64,000 nucleotides of DNA, taken from Devosia sp. XK-2. GTDB taxonomy: Bacteria; Pseudomonadota; Alphaproteobacteria; Rhizobiales; Devosiaceae. The notes beneath the pieces are model-generated. The model saw only the letters and a program-made list of their open reading frames with translations. It was not told the DNA's origin and did not search any database. The DNA lies in assembly GCF_037113415.1 (NCBI RefSeq), contig NZ_CP146608.1, forward strand, positions 3,319,001 to 3,383,000, read 5' to 3'. Below are positions 44,180 to 54,856 of the stretch, piece by piece. Made by a program: the position numbers and the translations under genes. Each line of letters begins with the position of its first letter. The stretch's first letter is position 1.

Positions 44180-44193
44180 TGTATGCGCTTACA
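44180..44193. promoter_or_regulatory. LacI-family operator half of a pair
   Basis: TGTATGCGCTTACA is a 14-bp near-palindrome with the central CG step typical of LacI/GntR operators (TGTAANCGNTTACA class). It lies just upstream of the LacI gene start. Confidence 0.65.
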
Positions 44194-44246
44194 GCTTCTC
44201 GGTGCAAGCGGCTCGAAATAGCTATGCACTGATTGACCGACTATGA

Positions 44247-44260
44247 TGTATGCGCATACA
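44247..44260. promoter_or_regulatory. LacI-family operator, perfect palindrome
   Basis: TGTATGCGCATACA is a perfect 14-bp palindrome, 67 bp from the related site at 44180 and 26 bp before the dehydratase ATG. Two such sites at this spacing suit a DNA-looping or dual-promoter repressor. Confidence 0.75.
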
Positions 44261-44285
44261 TTGTCGCCACTCGGGAGGTGGCAAT

Positions 44286-46028
<1,743 letters not shown>

Positions 46029-46042
46029 CAAAGGCCAGGACA

Positions 46043-46942
46043 ATGGCACGCACGCTTGAGCAAGCGCTGACCGGCATTTCCGGCATTCTGGTCACCCCCT
46101 ATGACGACGCGGGCAATGTCGCACCGGACCGCCTGACGCCCATCCTGGATCGGGCGCTCGACGCCGGCCTCCACATGCCCGTGGTCAATGGCAATACTGG
46201 CGAGTTTTATGCCCTGACCACCGAGGAAGCCTCGATCATGGTGCGCGAGGTGGTGCGGCTGGTCGATGGTCGCGCCCCGGTTCTGGCGGGCATCGGTCGC
46301 GGCATTCGCGACGCCATGGCCCTCGCCAAAGTGTCGGCGCAGGCCGGCGCAACTGCGCTCATGGTGCATCAGCCGCCTGACCCCTTCGTGTCGCCACGTG
46401 GACTTGTCGACTATCTGAAAGCCATTGCCGATGCCTCCGATGGCCTGCCAATGATGCTCTATCTGCGCAATGACGCCATTGGCACCAAAGCCATTGCCGA
46501 TCTCTGCGCGCTGCCGCAGGTCAAGGGTATCAAATGGGCAACACCCAATCCCCTCAAACTGGCCGAGGCCAAGGCCGCCTGCGATCCGTCCCTGGTCTGG
46601 ATCGGCGGGCTGGCCGAAATCTGGGCGCCCGCCTTTTACGCGGTCGGCGCGCGCGGCTTCACCTCCGGCCTCATCAATGTCTGGCCGGAGCGCTCAATGG
46701 CCATCCATGCGGCGCTCGCAGCGGATGACTATGCCCGCGCCAATGCACTGATCGCCGGCATGAAGACCTTTGAGGACATCCGCGCCGAGGAGATGAACGG
46801 CACCAATGTCACGGCCATCAAGGCGGCGCTTCTGGCTTTGGGCCGGAGCTGCGGCCCGACGCGGCCGCCATCCGCCTGGCCGCTGACCACAGCGCAACGG
46901 GCCAGGCTCGACGCCTTCATTGCAACCAACAAGCTGACCTAA
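46043..46942 (+). CDS. DapA/NanA-family (dihydrodipicolinate synthase-like) lyase or dehydratase
   Basis: A 299-aa class I (Schiff base) enzyme. The lysine is Lys164 in VKGIKWATPNP, Tyr140 (MLYLRND) is the proton relay, and NGNTGEFYALT is the usual GTTGE-type loop. With a dehydratase just upstream, it probably acts on a 2-keto-3-deoxy sugar acid, either splitting it or removing water. True DHDPS is less likely, given the operon and the loop changes. Confidence 0.88.
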   Translation: MARTLEQALTGISGILVTPYDDAGNVAPDRLTPILDRALDAGLHMPVVNGNTGEFYALTTEEASIMVREVVRLVDGRAPVLAGIGRGIRDAMALAKVSAQAGATALMVHQPPDPFVSPRGLVDYLKAIADASDGLPMMLYLRNDAIGTKAIADLCALPQVKGIKWATPNPLKLAEAKAACDPSLVWIGGLAEIWAPAFYAVGARGFTSGLINVWPERSMAIHAALAADDYARANALIAGMKTFEDIRAEEMNGTNVTAIKAALLALGRSCGPTRPPSAWPLTTAQRARLDAFIATNKLT

Positions 46943-46954
46943 GGAGAAACGGCA

Positions 46955-47665
46955 ATGGATAAAGCGCTGAGCGACAAGCTCATGGCCGTTTCGGTCGCGA
47001 CCCTGGCCACCGCCCTCTTCAAACGCGGCCTGCGCAATCAGGTCATCCAGGGGGTGCATCCGGTCAAGGCCAAGGGCGTCAATATGGTCGGCCCCGCCTA
47101 TACCCTGCGCTATATTCCGGCGCGCGAGGACCGCAACCAACTCACCGAATTCCGCAATCCGGCCCATCCCCAGCGCGTCGCGGTCGAAACCTGCCCCGAG
47201 GGCCATGTGCTGGTCATGGACAGCCGCAAGGACCCGCGCGCCGCCTCGGCCGGCGATATCCTGGTGACCCGGCTCATGGTGCGCGGTGTCGCTGGCGTCG
47301 TCACCGATGGCGGTTTTCGCGATGCGGCAACCATTGGCGAGCTGGCCATTCCCGCCTATCACACAAGGCCCTCGAGCCCGACCAACCTGACCCTGCACGA
47401 GGCGCTCGATCTCAATGTGCCCATTGGCTGCGGCGACGTGGCCGTCTTCCCCGGCGATATCGTGGTGGGCGACGACGATTGCGTCATAGTCGTCCCCCAG
47501 GCCATCGCCAAAGACGTCGCCGACGAAGCGGTGGAAATGACTGCCTATGAGGATTTCGTGGTCGAAAAGGTCAAGGCCGGCACGCCAGTCATCGGCCTCT
47601 ATCCGGGAACCCAGGAGCATTTCGCCGCCGAATTCGAGGCTTGGCGCAAAAGCCATAATCGCTGA
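46955..47665 (+). CDS. RraA-like/HMG-aldolase family protein
   Basis: A 236-aa protein of the RraA/4-hydroxy-4-methyl-2-oxoglutarate aldolase family. The active-site stretch GVVTDGGFRDAATIGEL has the Arg-Asp pair used for metal-dependent retro-aldol or oxaloacetate decarboxylation, and PIGCGDVAVFPGDIVVGDDD is conserved. Such proteins are often labelled RNase regulators, but in a sugar-acid operon an aldolase or decarboxylase is more likely. AAGGAG lies 8 nt before the ATG. It is the last gene of the LacI-linked operon. Confidence 0.85.
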   Translation: MDKALSDKLMAVSVATLATALFKRGLRNQVIQGVHPVKAKGVNMVGPAYTLRYIPAREDRNQLTEFRNPAHPQRVAVETCPEGHVLVMDSRKDPRAASAGDILVTRLMVRGVAGVVTDGGFRDAATIGELAIPAYHTRPSSPTNLTLHEALDLNVPIGCGDVAVFPGDIVVGDDDCVIVVPQAIAKDVADEAVEMTAYEDFVVEKVKAGTPVIGLYPGTQEHFAAEFEAWRKSHNR

Positions 47666-47701
47666 TCGGCGCGAAGGTCCATCTGCTCATTGGCAGTCCA
47701 T

Positions 47702-47732
47702 CGCCATCTATTACCTCAGGTAATAGATGGCG
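47702..47732. promoter_or_regulatory. Perfect 14-bp inverted repeat of unknown role
   Basis: CGCCATCTATTACC (47702-47715), loop TCA, GGTAATAGATGGCG (47719-47732). No T-run follows (GCCAAATTGTC), so it is a weak terminator candidate; an operator for the downstream pcaF-like gene 97 bp away is an alternative. Confidence 0.6.
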
Positions 47733-47828
47733 GCCAAATTGTCATTTTACCCGCCAGTTTCAATCAGCGATATAGCCTCCTGATTATAATAGAGCAGCGC
47801 GATCCATGGCTCTATCGGGAGAACGGCA

Positions 47829-49031
47829 ATGACTGACGCCTTTATCTGCGCTTACAGGCGCACCCCTATTGGCCGGTTTGGCGGGGCGCTGAGCCCGGTT
47901 CGCCCGGATGATCTGGGCGCCATTGTTTTAAAGGCATTGATGGCCGAGCATGCCGGTGTGGATTGGGAGGCGGTCGACGACGTCATCTTCGGCAATGCCA
48001 ATCAGGCCGGCGAGGACAATCGCAATGTCGCCCGCATGAGCCTGTTGCTGGCCGGCCTGCCGGTCAGTGTCACCGGCACCACCATCAACCGTCTCTGCGG
48101 CTCGGGCATGGATGCGGTGATCACCGCGGCCCGCGCCATCAAGTCCGGCGAGGCCGAATTGGTCATTGCCGGCGGTACTGAGTCCATGTCGCGCGCGCCC
48201 TTCGTCCTGCCCAAGGCCGAGACGGCCTTTTCGCGCAATGCTGAGATCCATGACACCACCATTGGCTGGCGCTTCGTCAATCCGCTGATGAAGGCGCAAT
48301 ATGGCGTCGATTCCATGCCCGAGACCGGCGAGAACGTGGCGCAGGAATTTTCCGTTTCGCGCCAGGCGCAGGACGCCTTCGCCGTCCGCTCCCAGGACAA
48401 GGCCGTGGCCGCCCAGAACAATGGCCGCCTCGCCCAAGAGATCGTGCCGGTCACTATCCCACAGAAGAAGGGCGAACCGGTTGTTGTTGATACGGACGAA
48501 CATCCCCGTGCCGGCACCACGATGGAAACCCTGGCCAAATTGCGGGCCCTCTTCCCCAATGGCACGGTGACGGCGGGCAATGCCTCGGGGGTCAATGATG
48601 GTGCTGCAGCGCTGATCATTGCCTCGGAAGCCGCTGCGAAAAAGCATGGTCTCACCCCCATTGCCCGCATTCTTGGCGGCGCCACCGCCGGCGTGCCGCC
48701 GCGCATTATGGGCATGGGTCCGGCGCCGGCCAGCAAGAAGCTCTTTGCACGGCTCGGCCTCACCCAGGCCGATTTCGACGTGATCGAGCTCAACGAGGCC
48801 TTTGCCAGCCAGGGCATCGCCGTTCTGCGCGATCTTGGCATTGCCGAGGACGATGCGCGCGTCAATCCCAATGGCGGCGCCATTGCCCTTGGCCATCCCC
48901 TGGGCATGAGCGGCGCCCGCATCACCGGCACGGCGGCGCTGGAGCTGAGCCTTTCCGGACAGCAACGAGCCCTCACCACCATGTGCATCGGCGTCGGCCA
49001 GGGCATCGCCATTGCCCTCGAGCGCGTCTAG
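47829..49031 (+). CDS. pcaF: Thiolase, 3-oxoadipyl-CoA thiolase type
   Basis: A 400-aa acetyl-CoA acyltransferase. The catalytic Cys90 (INRLCGSGMDAV), the His in GGAIALGHPLGMSG and the second Cys in MCIGVGQG are intact. The beginning (FICAYRRTPIGRFGGALSPVRPDDLG) and the AGEDNRNVARMS loop fit PcaF, the last step of the beta-ketoadipate pathway, better than the biosynthetic PhaA thiolase. The other pca genes are not in the window, so the thiolase call is firm and the PcaF call moderate. Confidence 0.82.
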   Translation: MTDAFICAYRRTPIGRFGGALSPVRPDDLGAIVLKALMAEHAGVDWEAVDDVIFGNANQAGEDNRNVARMSLLLAGLPVSVTGTTINRLCGSGMDAVITAARAIKSGEAELVIAGGTESMSRAPFVLPKAETAFSRNAEIHDTTIGWRFVNPLMKAQYGVDSMPETGENVAQEFSVSRQAQDAFAVRSQDKAVAAQNNGRLAQEIVPVTIPQKKGEPVVVDTDEHPRAGTTMETLAKLRALFPNGTVTAGNASGVNDGAAALIIASEAAAKKHGLTPIARILGGATAGVPPRIMGMGPAPASKKLFARLGLTQADFDVIELNEAFASQGIAVLRDLGIAEDDARVNPNGGAIALGHPLGMSGARITGTAALELSLSGQQRALTTMCIGVGQGIAIALERV

Positions 49032-49118
49032 GGAGACCAACCCGGCCTAATCTGGAATATTTTTCCGGAACGCATGTCCTGACCCTTCGTTGGCCCTGAA
49101 ACGGCAGGAGGAACGGTC

Positions 49119-51692
49119 ATGACTGACACAACGACATTATCCCGCGATTCACACCCGGCCGGACGGTGGTATGCCTGGGGCCTGGGAGTGCTGGTTGGCC
49201 TATTGGGTGCCCTCATTCTTGTCGGCGGCGTCTGGCTGGCGACGCTGGGTGGCTCCTGGTACTATCTGGTGGCAGGCCTTGGCCTCCTGGCCACCGCAGC
49301 CTTCCTCGTCCGCCGGGACATCCTGGCGGTCTGGACCTATCTGGCGACCTATCTCTTCACCGTCCTCTGGGCCCTGTGGGAAGTGGGGCTGGATGGCTGG
49401 GCGCAAGTGCCGCGGCTGGTGGCACCCAGCGTTATCCTCGTCCTGGTGCTCCTCGCCATTCCCGCATTGCGGCGCCGCTGGCGTTTCGGCGGTCCCTATG
49501 CGGCCGGCCCCGCGGCATTGGCAATCGCCGGATTTGCGGCCGCAATCGGCCTTGTCGGCCCGGCCAATACCGAGCGCGCCATTGCCCAGGAAACCGTTAC
49601 GCCCGCCCCCGATGCCAGCGCGCCAGTCGAGCCGGTCGAGCCGCCTGCGCCCGAGGCGGCGCCTGATGTCGAGGTCACCCCGCCCGATCCCCGGAATGTG
49701 CCACAACCGCCCGCTGAGGCCGAGCCGGCCGAGCCTGCGGCACCCACCACGCCGACCGGGGTGCAATTGCGCGCCGCGGCCCAAACGCTCGAGACCGGCG
49801 CCGATTGGCCGGCCTATGGCGGCACCTATCAGGCCCGGCGCTTCTCGCCGCTCGCCGACATCACCCCGGGCAATGTCGACCGACTCGAACGCGTCTGGGA
49901 ATATCGCTCCGGCGACATGCCCAGTCAGAAGGCCGAGGGTAAATATTCGCCCGAGAACACGCCCCTCAAGGTCGGCGACGATCTCTACATCTGCAGCGCC
50001 ATGGGCATCGCCATTTCCGTGGATGCCGCCACCGGCCGCGAGGAATGGCGCTTCGATCCCGAAGTCCCCGAAGACGCCATCCCCTATGGCGCGACCTGCC
50101 GCGGCGTCGCCTATTACACGGTGCCCGATGCCGAACCGGACGCGCTCTGCGCCACCCGGATCATCTGGGGCACGCTCGATGCGCGCCTGATCGCGGTGGA
50201 TGCGCAACTGGGCCAACCCTGCCCCGATTTCGGTGAGAATGGCGAGGTCTATCTCGAAGACGGCATCGGCGATACGGTTCCGGGCTGGTATTCGATCACC
50301 TCGGCGCCCACCATCGTGCGCGGCATCGTCGTCACCGGCGCGCAGGTGCAGGACGGTCAGGCCGAGGACTCGCCCTCGGGCGTCGTCCGCGGCTATGACG
50401 CGGTTACCGGCCAACTGGCCTGGGCCTGGGACCTGGGCAATCCGGACAATCGCGGCGCGCCTGCCGAAGGCGAAGTCTACACCCGCGGCACGCCCAATAT
50501 GTGGACCACTGCTGCCGCCGACGAGGAACGCGGCCTGGTCTATCTGCCGCTCGGCAATTCCGCCGTCGACTATTACGGCTCCAACCGCAGCGAACTGGAG
50601 AATGAATATGCGACATCGCTGGTGGCAGTGGATGTGACGACCGGCGAAGATATCTGGCATTTCCAGACCGTGCACCGCGACGTCTGGGACTATGACCTCG
50701 GTTCCCAGCCCAGCCTCGTCGATTTCCCCACCGACAGCGGCACGGTTCCGGCCATCATCCTCTCCTCCAAACAGGGCGACATCTACGTCCTTAACCGGGA
50801 AACCGGGGAGCCCCTGTTCCCCGTCGAGGAGCGCGAAGTGCCCACCGGCACCGGCGTGGAGCCGGGCTATCTCTCGCCCACCCAGCCCTTTTCCACCTAT
50901 CACAGCCTGCTCTTCCCGGCTCTGGAGGAAAAGGACATGTGGGGCATGAGCCCGCTCGACCAGCTCTGGTGCCGCATCCAGTTCCGCATGGCCAATTATG
51001 AGGGCGCCTATACCCCGCCCACCAGCGACGGGCGCTGGATTCAATATCCGGGCTATAATGGCGGGCAGGATTGGGGGTCGATGGCGGTCGATATCGAGCG
51101 TGGCATTCTCGTGGCCAATTATAACGACATGCCCAATTACAACCGCCTCATCCCCCGTGAGGAAGCGGGCGAAGCCCATGCCATTTTCGAGCCGGAATAT
51201 GAACCGGGCGCCTCCGAGGCCGGGCCGCAATTGGGATCTCCCTATGCCATCTCGGTCAATGCCGGCTGGCGCGAAAGCTGGACGGGCCTGATGTGCAAGC
51301 AGCCGCCCTATGGCGGGTTGCGGGCCATCGATCTGGAAACGGGCGAAACGCTCTGGGATGTGCCGCTGGGCACCGCCCGCGCCAATGGCCCCTTCCGCAT
51401 CCCGTCCATGCTGCCGCTCAAGATCGGCACGCCCAATAATGGCGGCCCCCTGGTCACCGCCGGCGGATTGATCTTCATCGCCGCCGCCACGGACAATCTC
51501 ATCCGCGCTATCGATATCGAGACGGGCGAAACGGTCTGGAGCGACGTCCTGCCTGCGGGCGGCCAGACCACACCCATCACCTATTCGGTGGGCGATCGCC
51601 AGTTCATCGCCATCGCCCCGGGCGGCCACCATTTCATGGAAACGCCCATTGGCGATTACCTCATCGCCTGGGCCCTGCCCGAAGAGGATTGA
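49119..51692 (+). CDS. Membrane-bound PQQ-dependent dehydrogenase (glucose/quinate/shikimate family)
   Basis: An 857-aa quinoprotein. AGGAGG precedes the ATG. Four to five N-terminal helices (about 18-155) anchor it and pass electrons to ubiquinone. A Pro/Ala/Glu-rich linker (about 160-220) leads to the periplasmic eight-bladed propeller (from about 225), which begins DWPAYGGTYQARRFSPLADI and holds tryptophan-docking repeats such as VTGQLAWAWDLGNPDN and IETGETVWSDVLP. It oxidises a sugar or cyclic polyol outside the cytoplasm. Next to pcaF, quinate or shikimate is an attractive substrate, but glucose is equally possible. A terminator follows. Confidence 0.92.
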   Translation: MTDTTTLSRDSHPAGRWYAWGLGVLVGLLGALILVGGVWLATLGGSWYYLVAGLGLLATAAFLVRRDILAVWTYLATYLFTVLWALWEVGLDGWAQVPRLVAPSVILVLVLLAIPALRRRWRFGGPYAAGPAALAIAGFAAAIGLVGPANTERAIAQETVTPAPDASAPVEPVEPPAPEAAPDVEVTPPDPRNVPQPPAEAEPAEPAAPTTPTGVQLRAAAQTLETGADWPAYGGTYQARRFSPLADITPGNVDRLERVWEYRSGDMPSQKAEGKYSPENTPLKVGDDLYICSAMGIAISVDAATGREEWRFDPEVPEDAIPYGATCRGVAYYTVPDAEPDALCATRIIWGTLDARLIAVDAQLGQPCPDFGENGEVYLEDGIGDTVPGWYSITSAPTIVRGIVVTGAQVQDGQAEDSPSGVVRGYDAVTGQLAWAWDLGNPDNRGAPAEGEVYTRGTPNMWTTAAADEERGLVYLPLGNSAVDYYGSNRSELENEYATSLVAVDVTTGEDIWHFQTVHRDVWDYDLGSQPSLVDFPTDSGTVPAIILSSKQGDIYVLNRETGEPLFPVEEREVPTGTGVEPGYLSPTQPFSTYHSLLFPALEEKDMWGMSPLDQLWCRIQFRMANYEGAYTPPTSDGRWIQYPGYNGGQDWGSMAVDIERGILVANYNDMPNYNRLIPREEAGEAHAIFEPEYEPGASEAGPQLGSPYAISVNAGWRESWTGLMCKQPPYGGLRAIDLETGETLWDVPLGTARANGPFRIPSMLPLKIGTPNNGGPLVTAGGLIFIAAATDNLIRAIDIETGETVWSDVLPAGGQTTPITYSVGDRQFIAIAPGGHHFMETPIGDYLIAWALPEED

Positions 51693-51714
51693 ACCCGATA
51701 GGCGGAACGACAAG

Positions 51715-51739
51715 GCCCGGCTCCTAAGCCGGGCTTTTT
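51715..51739 (+). terminator. Intrinsic terminator of the PQQ dehydrogenase gene
   Basis: GCCCGGCT (51715-51722) and AGCCGGGC (51727-51734) form an 8-bp GC-rich stem with a 4-nt loop followed by TTTTT. Confidence 0.85.
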
Positions 51740-51795
51740 CTTGTGCCGAGGAAGATTAGGGCGCTTCACTTTTCGCTGGACCCGCTATTCTTTCA

Positions 51796-51909
51796 CCTCC
51801 CTCCCCCTTGTGGGGAGGGATTGAGGGTGGGGGTGTCAACCTATCCGCACATGCACAGTTCGCTAGAACCTCAGCGCCCCATCCTGACGCTCCCCCTCAA
51901 GGGGGGCGA
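51796..51909. repeat. CTCCCC/GGGGAG intergenic palindrome
   Basis: CCTCCCTCCCCCTTGTGGGG (51796 on) forms one hairpin and CTCCCCCTCAAGGGGGG (51890 on) the other. Same family as 22231, 25931 and 32595. It lies between the convergent PQQ dehydrogenase gene and oxidase operon. Confidence 0.75.
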
Positions 51910-51940
51910 CAAAACCCCGCCAGCACAAACGTGACCTGCG

Positions 51941-52312
51941 CTACCGCAGCGGAGCGCAGGTCGGCATGACAAGGATGGCGGCGCCGAAATAGATCATGGC
52001 CAGAACCGAGAGCCCCGCGAGCAGCCGCATGACCCCGCTGAGAAACGGCCATTGCTCTGCCGGTGCGCTCACCCCGGTCAAGCGATGAAACAGCCCGGCG
52101 GGCCATATCAGCGCCAGGATGGCGGCCGCGACCAATGCCAGTGTCGCCGCGCCGATCAGCAGCGCAATGGCAGCGGGCGGCAATGCGCCGAATGCGCACA
52201 GCGAGGATTGCGCGCCATAAATGACCGTCAGGTTCGCCGCCCAGAGAACGGGGCCGAAGATAAGAAAGACCAGCGTGCCGATCATCTGGCGGGAGGAAGT
52301 TCTGTCGTCCAT
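51941..52312 (-). CDS. Small membrane protein at the end of the oxidase operon
   Basis: A 123-aa protein with three to four membrane helices (for example MIGTLVFLIFGPVLWAANLTVIY cut as residues 10-32, and ALLIGAATLALVAAAILALI). The start at 52312 (MDDRTSSRQ) has GGGGTGAG upstream and lies 5 bp after the subunit I-III stop. I do not recognise the family; by place and size it could be a subunit IV-like or assembly component of the caa3 oxidase. Confidence 0.7.
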   Translation of the reverse strand: MDDRTSSRQMIGTLVFLIFGPVLWAANLTVIYGAQSSLCAFGALPPAAIALLIGAATLALVAAAILALIWPAGLFHRLTGVSAPAEQWPFLSGVMRLLAGLSVLAMIYFGAAILVMPTCAPLR

Positions 52313-52317
52313 CTCGC

Positions 52318-54852
52318 TCACCCCAAAGTCCTTGGGAAGCCGTGCACCAGCAATAGGCCGAACAGGCCCTGCCCGGCGGCGTAATAATAAAGCAGCGCCG
52401 CATTGTCGAAGGTCACGCGCCGCACCCGATCGAGCTGCCTGGTGACAAGCCGTCCCAAGGCAAACAGGCCGAGCACCACCACGGCGAAACTGACCTGCGC
52501 CTGCAGCACCGAGGCCATATAAACCATGGCGCCATAGGACGATGCGCCGGGGCGCAGGCCGGTCTGCCAATGGCCCCGGATTTCCAGCGCGACGGCCCCG
52601 GCCATCAGCGCGGCAGCCATAATCAGCAACGCCATGCCGGTCCACGACCGCTGGCCGCTCTCGGGCAGCATCCGCCCACTGAGGATCATGGCGCCAGTGC
52701 CCAGCACCAGCATCAGAGCCGAGAGCAGAGGATAGGTCAGTCCCGGCAGATCAGGTGCACCAATTGGAGCCCAGACCTCCGGCGACACGGTCCAGAGATA
52801 GAGATAGGAAAAGACATAGCTGACATAGAGCGAGGCGCCGACCAGCATCAGCACCACCATGGCCCACCAGCTATGGGACAGCGGCCCGGTAATATAGGTC
52901 GGCAGGCGCAGGCCCTTGGCCACCTCAACCTCGCCCTGGCTGGGGCGGTCGAGATGCCAGGCCCAGAAAATGCAGGCGCCGATGGCGATGACGCCGCAGG
53001 CCAGGGCCAGGTGCACCTGTTTGATCGTCAGCAACAGGAAAAAGCCGGCCGTGCCCGCCGCCGCAATCAGATGTGACCAGCTCGGGCCCGGCATTTGCAG
53101 CACATATTGCGGCTTGGCCTCAATGGCCGAGGTGACCAGCGTTTCGCGCCGCCCGGTCGGCGCGTTGGGCAAATAATGTTGCCCAGCCTCGACCTCTTGG
53201 CCCAGGCTCGGCCGGTCCCAGACAGGCTCCAGGCTCGTCACATGAGGTATGGAGCGGGTCGAATAGACGCCATTGGGCAGGAATTCGAGCGTGCCCGCGC
53301 CCCAGGGATTTTCCGGGCCGCCCTCGCCAAAGCGGAAGTTGCGAATGAGGTCGATGATAAAGACCCCGACCCCGGCGGCCATGATGAATGCGCCCAGCGT
53401 CGAGATCGAGTTGAGCGCGTCCCAGCCCAGATTGGACGGATAGGTCCAGACCCGCCGCGGCATGCCCGCAAGCCCGGTAATATGCATGGGAAAAAAGGCG
53501 GTGTTGAAGCCGATGAACATCAGCCAGAACGCCCATTTGCCCAGGCGCTCGGACAGCATTTTCCGGCTCACCAAAGGCGCCCAGTAATAGAAGGTCGCAA
53601 AGAGCGGAAACACCATGCCACCCACCAGCACATAGTGGAAATGAGCAACAATGAAATAGCTGTCATGGGCCTGGAAATCGAAGGGCACGACCGCGACCAT
53701 AACCCCGGTCAGACCGCCCAGCACGAAGATGAAGAGAAAACCGAGGATGAACAGCGATGGCACCGTGATCCGGAACCGCTGCCGCCCCGCCGCCATGGTC
53801 GCGATCCAGGAAAAGACCTGAATGCCCGAGGGAATGGCCACCGCCATGCTGGCCGCCGAGAAGAATGCCAGGCTCAACCCCGGAATGCCGGTGGTGAACA
53901 TGTGGTGCACCCAGAGCCCGAAGCTGAAAAAACCGGTGGCGATCAGTGCCACCACGATCAGCCGATAGCCGACCAGCGGGGTCTGCGCCATGGTCGGGAT
54001 CATCATCGAGACCAGCCCCGCCGCCGGCAGGAAGATGATATAGACCTCCGGATGGCCGAAGAACCAGAACAGGTGCTGCCAGAGGAGCGCATCGCCGCCC
54101 AGCGCGGCAGTAAAGAAGGGCCAGCCAAAGGCACGCTCGATTTCGAGCAGCATGGTGGCAAGGATCACCGCGGGAAAGGCGAAGACGATCATCGCCGCAA
54201 AAATCAGCATCGACCAGGCAAAGATCGGCATTTTGGCTAGCGTCATGCCCGGCGGGCGGGTCCGCAGCACCCCGACAATGATTTCGATGGCCCCGGCAAT
54301 GGCCGATATTTCGATAAAGCCGATGCCCAGCAGCCAGAAGTCCGCATTATCCCCGGGCTGATATTCCGTCAGCGTCAGCGGCGGATACATGAACCAGCCA
54401 CCCTTGGGCGCCAGGTCGTAGAAAATGGTCGAAAAGAACACCAGCCCGCCAATGATATAGGCCCAGATGGCAAAGGCCGAGAGGCGCGGAAAGGGCAGGT
54501 CGCGCGCCGCCAGCATTTGCGGCAAGAGCATTACGCCCAGTGCCTCCACCGCCGGCACGGCGAACAGAAACATCATTGTCGTGCCATGGGTGGTGAACAT
54601 CTGGTTGTAGAGGTCCTGGCTGAGAAAGCTGTTGTCGCCCACCGCCAATTGCGTGCGCATCAGCAATGCCAGAATGCCGGCCAGCACGAAGAACAGGAAA
54701 GCGGCGCCAATATAGAGCGTGCCCACCACGGTATTGTTGACCGCGGTGAGCAAACCAAGGCCTTTGGGCGTCGCCCAGATGCGCTTGAGCTCTTCCAGCT
54801 CGCCGTCGGGCCGCGGGTCGGGATTGGGAAGCTTGAAATCCTGTTCTGTCAT
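52318..54852 (-). CDS. ctaD: Cytochrome c oxidase subunit I fused to subunit III
   Basis: An 844-aa fusion. The first 600 or so residues are subunit I with all metal ligands: heme a His in FTTHGTTMMFLF, Cu-B His and the cross-linked Tyr in FGHPEVYIIFLP, the His pair in WVHHMFTTG, and the heme a/a3 His in HFHYVLVGG. The Glu in HPEVY marks an A1-type proton channel. From about residue 610 (SWSHLIAAAG to LLYYYAAGQGLFGLLLVHG) the protein continues as a subunit III. It is the catalytic core of the terminal oxidase and is co-transcribed with subunit II and a cation exchanger. Confidence 0.95.
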   Translation of the reverse strand: MTEQDFKLPNPDPRPDGELEELKRIWATPKGLGLLTAVNNTVVGTLYIGAAFLFFVLAGILALLMRTQLAVGDNSFLSQDLYNQMFTTHGTTMMFLFAVPAVEALGVMLLPQMLAARDLPFPRLSAFAIWAYIIGGLVFFSTIFYDLAPKGGWFMYPPLTLTEYQPGDNADFWLLGIGFIEISAIAGAIEIIVGVLRTRPPGMTLAKMPIFAWSMLIFAAMIVFAFPAVILATMLLEIERAFGWPFFTAALGGDALLWQHLFWFFGHPEVYIIFLPAAGLVSMMIPTMAQTPLVGYRLIVVALIATGFFSFGLWVHHMFTTGIPGLSLAFFSAASMAVAIPSGIQVFSWIATMAAGRQRFRITVPSLFILGFLFIFVLGGLTGVMVAVVPFDFQAHDSYFIVAHFHYVLVGGMVFPLFATFYYWAPLVSRKMLSERLGKWAFWLMFIGFNTAFFPMHITGLAGMPRRVWTYPSNLGWDALNSISTLGAFIMAAGVGVFIIDLIRNFRFGEGGPENPWGAGTLEFLPNGVYSTRSIPHVTSLEPVWDRPSLGQEVEAGQHYLPNAPTGRRETLVTSAIEAKPQYVLQMPGPSWSHLIAAAGTAGFFLLLTIKQVHLALACGVIAIGACIFWAWHLDRPSQGEVEVAKGLRLPTYITGPLSHSWWAMVVLMLVGASLYVSYVFSYLYLWTVSPEVWAPIGAPDLPGLTYPLLSALMLVLGTGAMILSGRMLPESGQRSWTGMALLIMAAALMAGAVALEIRGHWQTGLRPGASSYGAMVYMASVLQAQVSFAVVVLGLFALGRLVTRQLDRVRRVTFDNAALLYYYAAGQGLFGLLLVHGFPRTLG

Positions 54853-54856
54853 AGCC

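Noticed and set aside
49200..51713. 837-codon minus-strand frame opposite the PQQ dehydrogenase
   Set aside because: Antisense shadow of a well-conserved quinoprotein gene.
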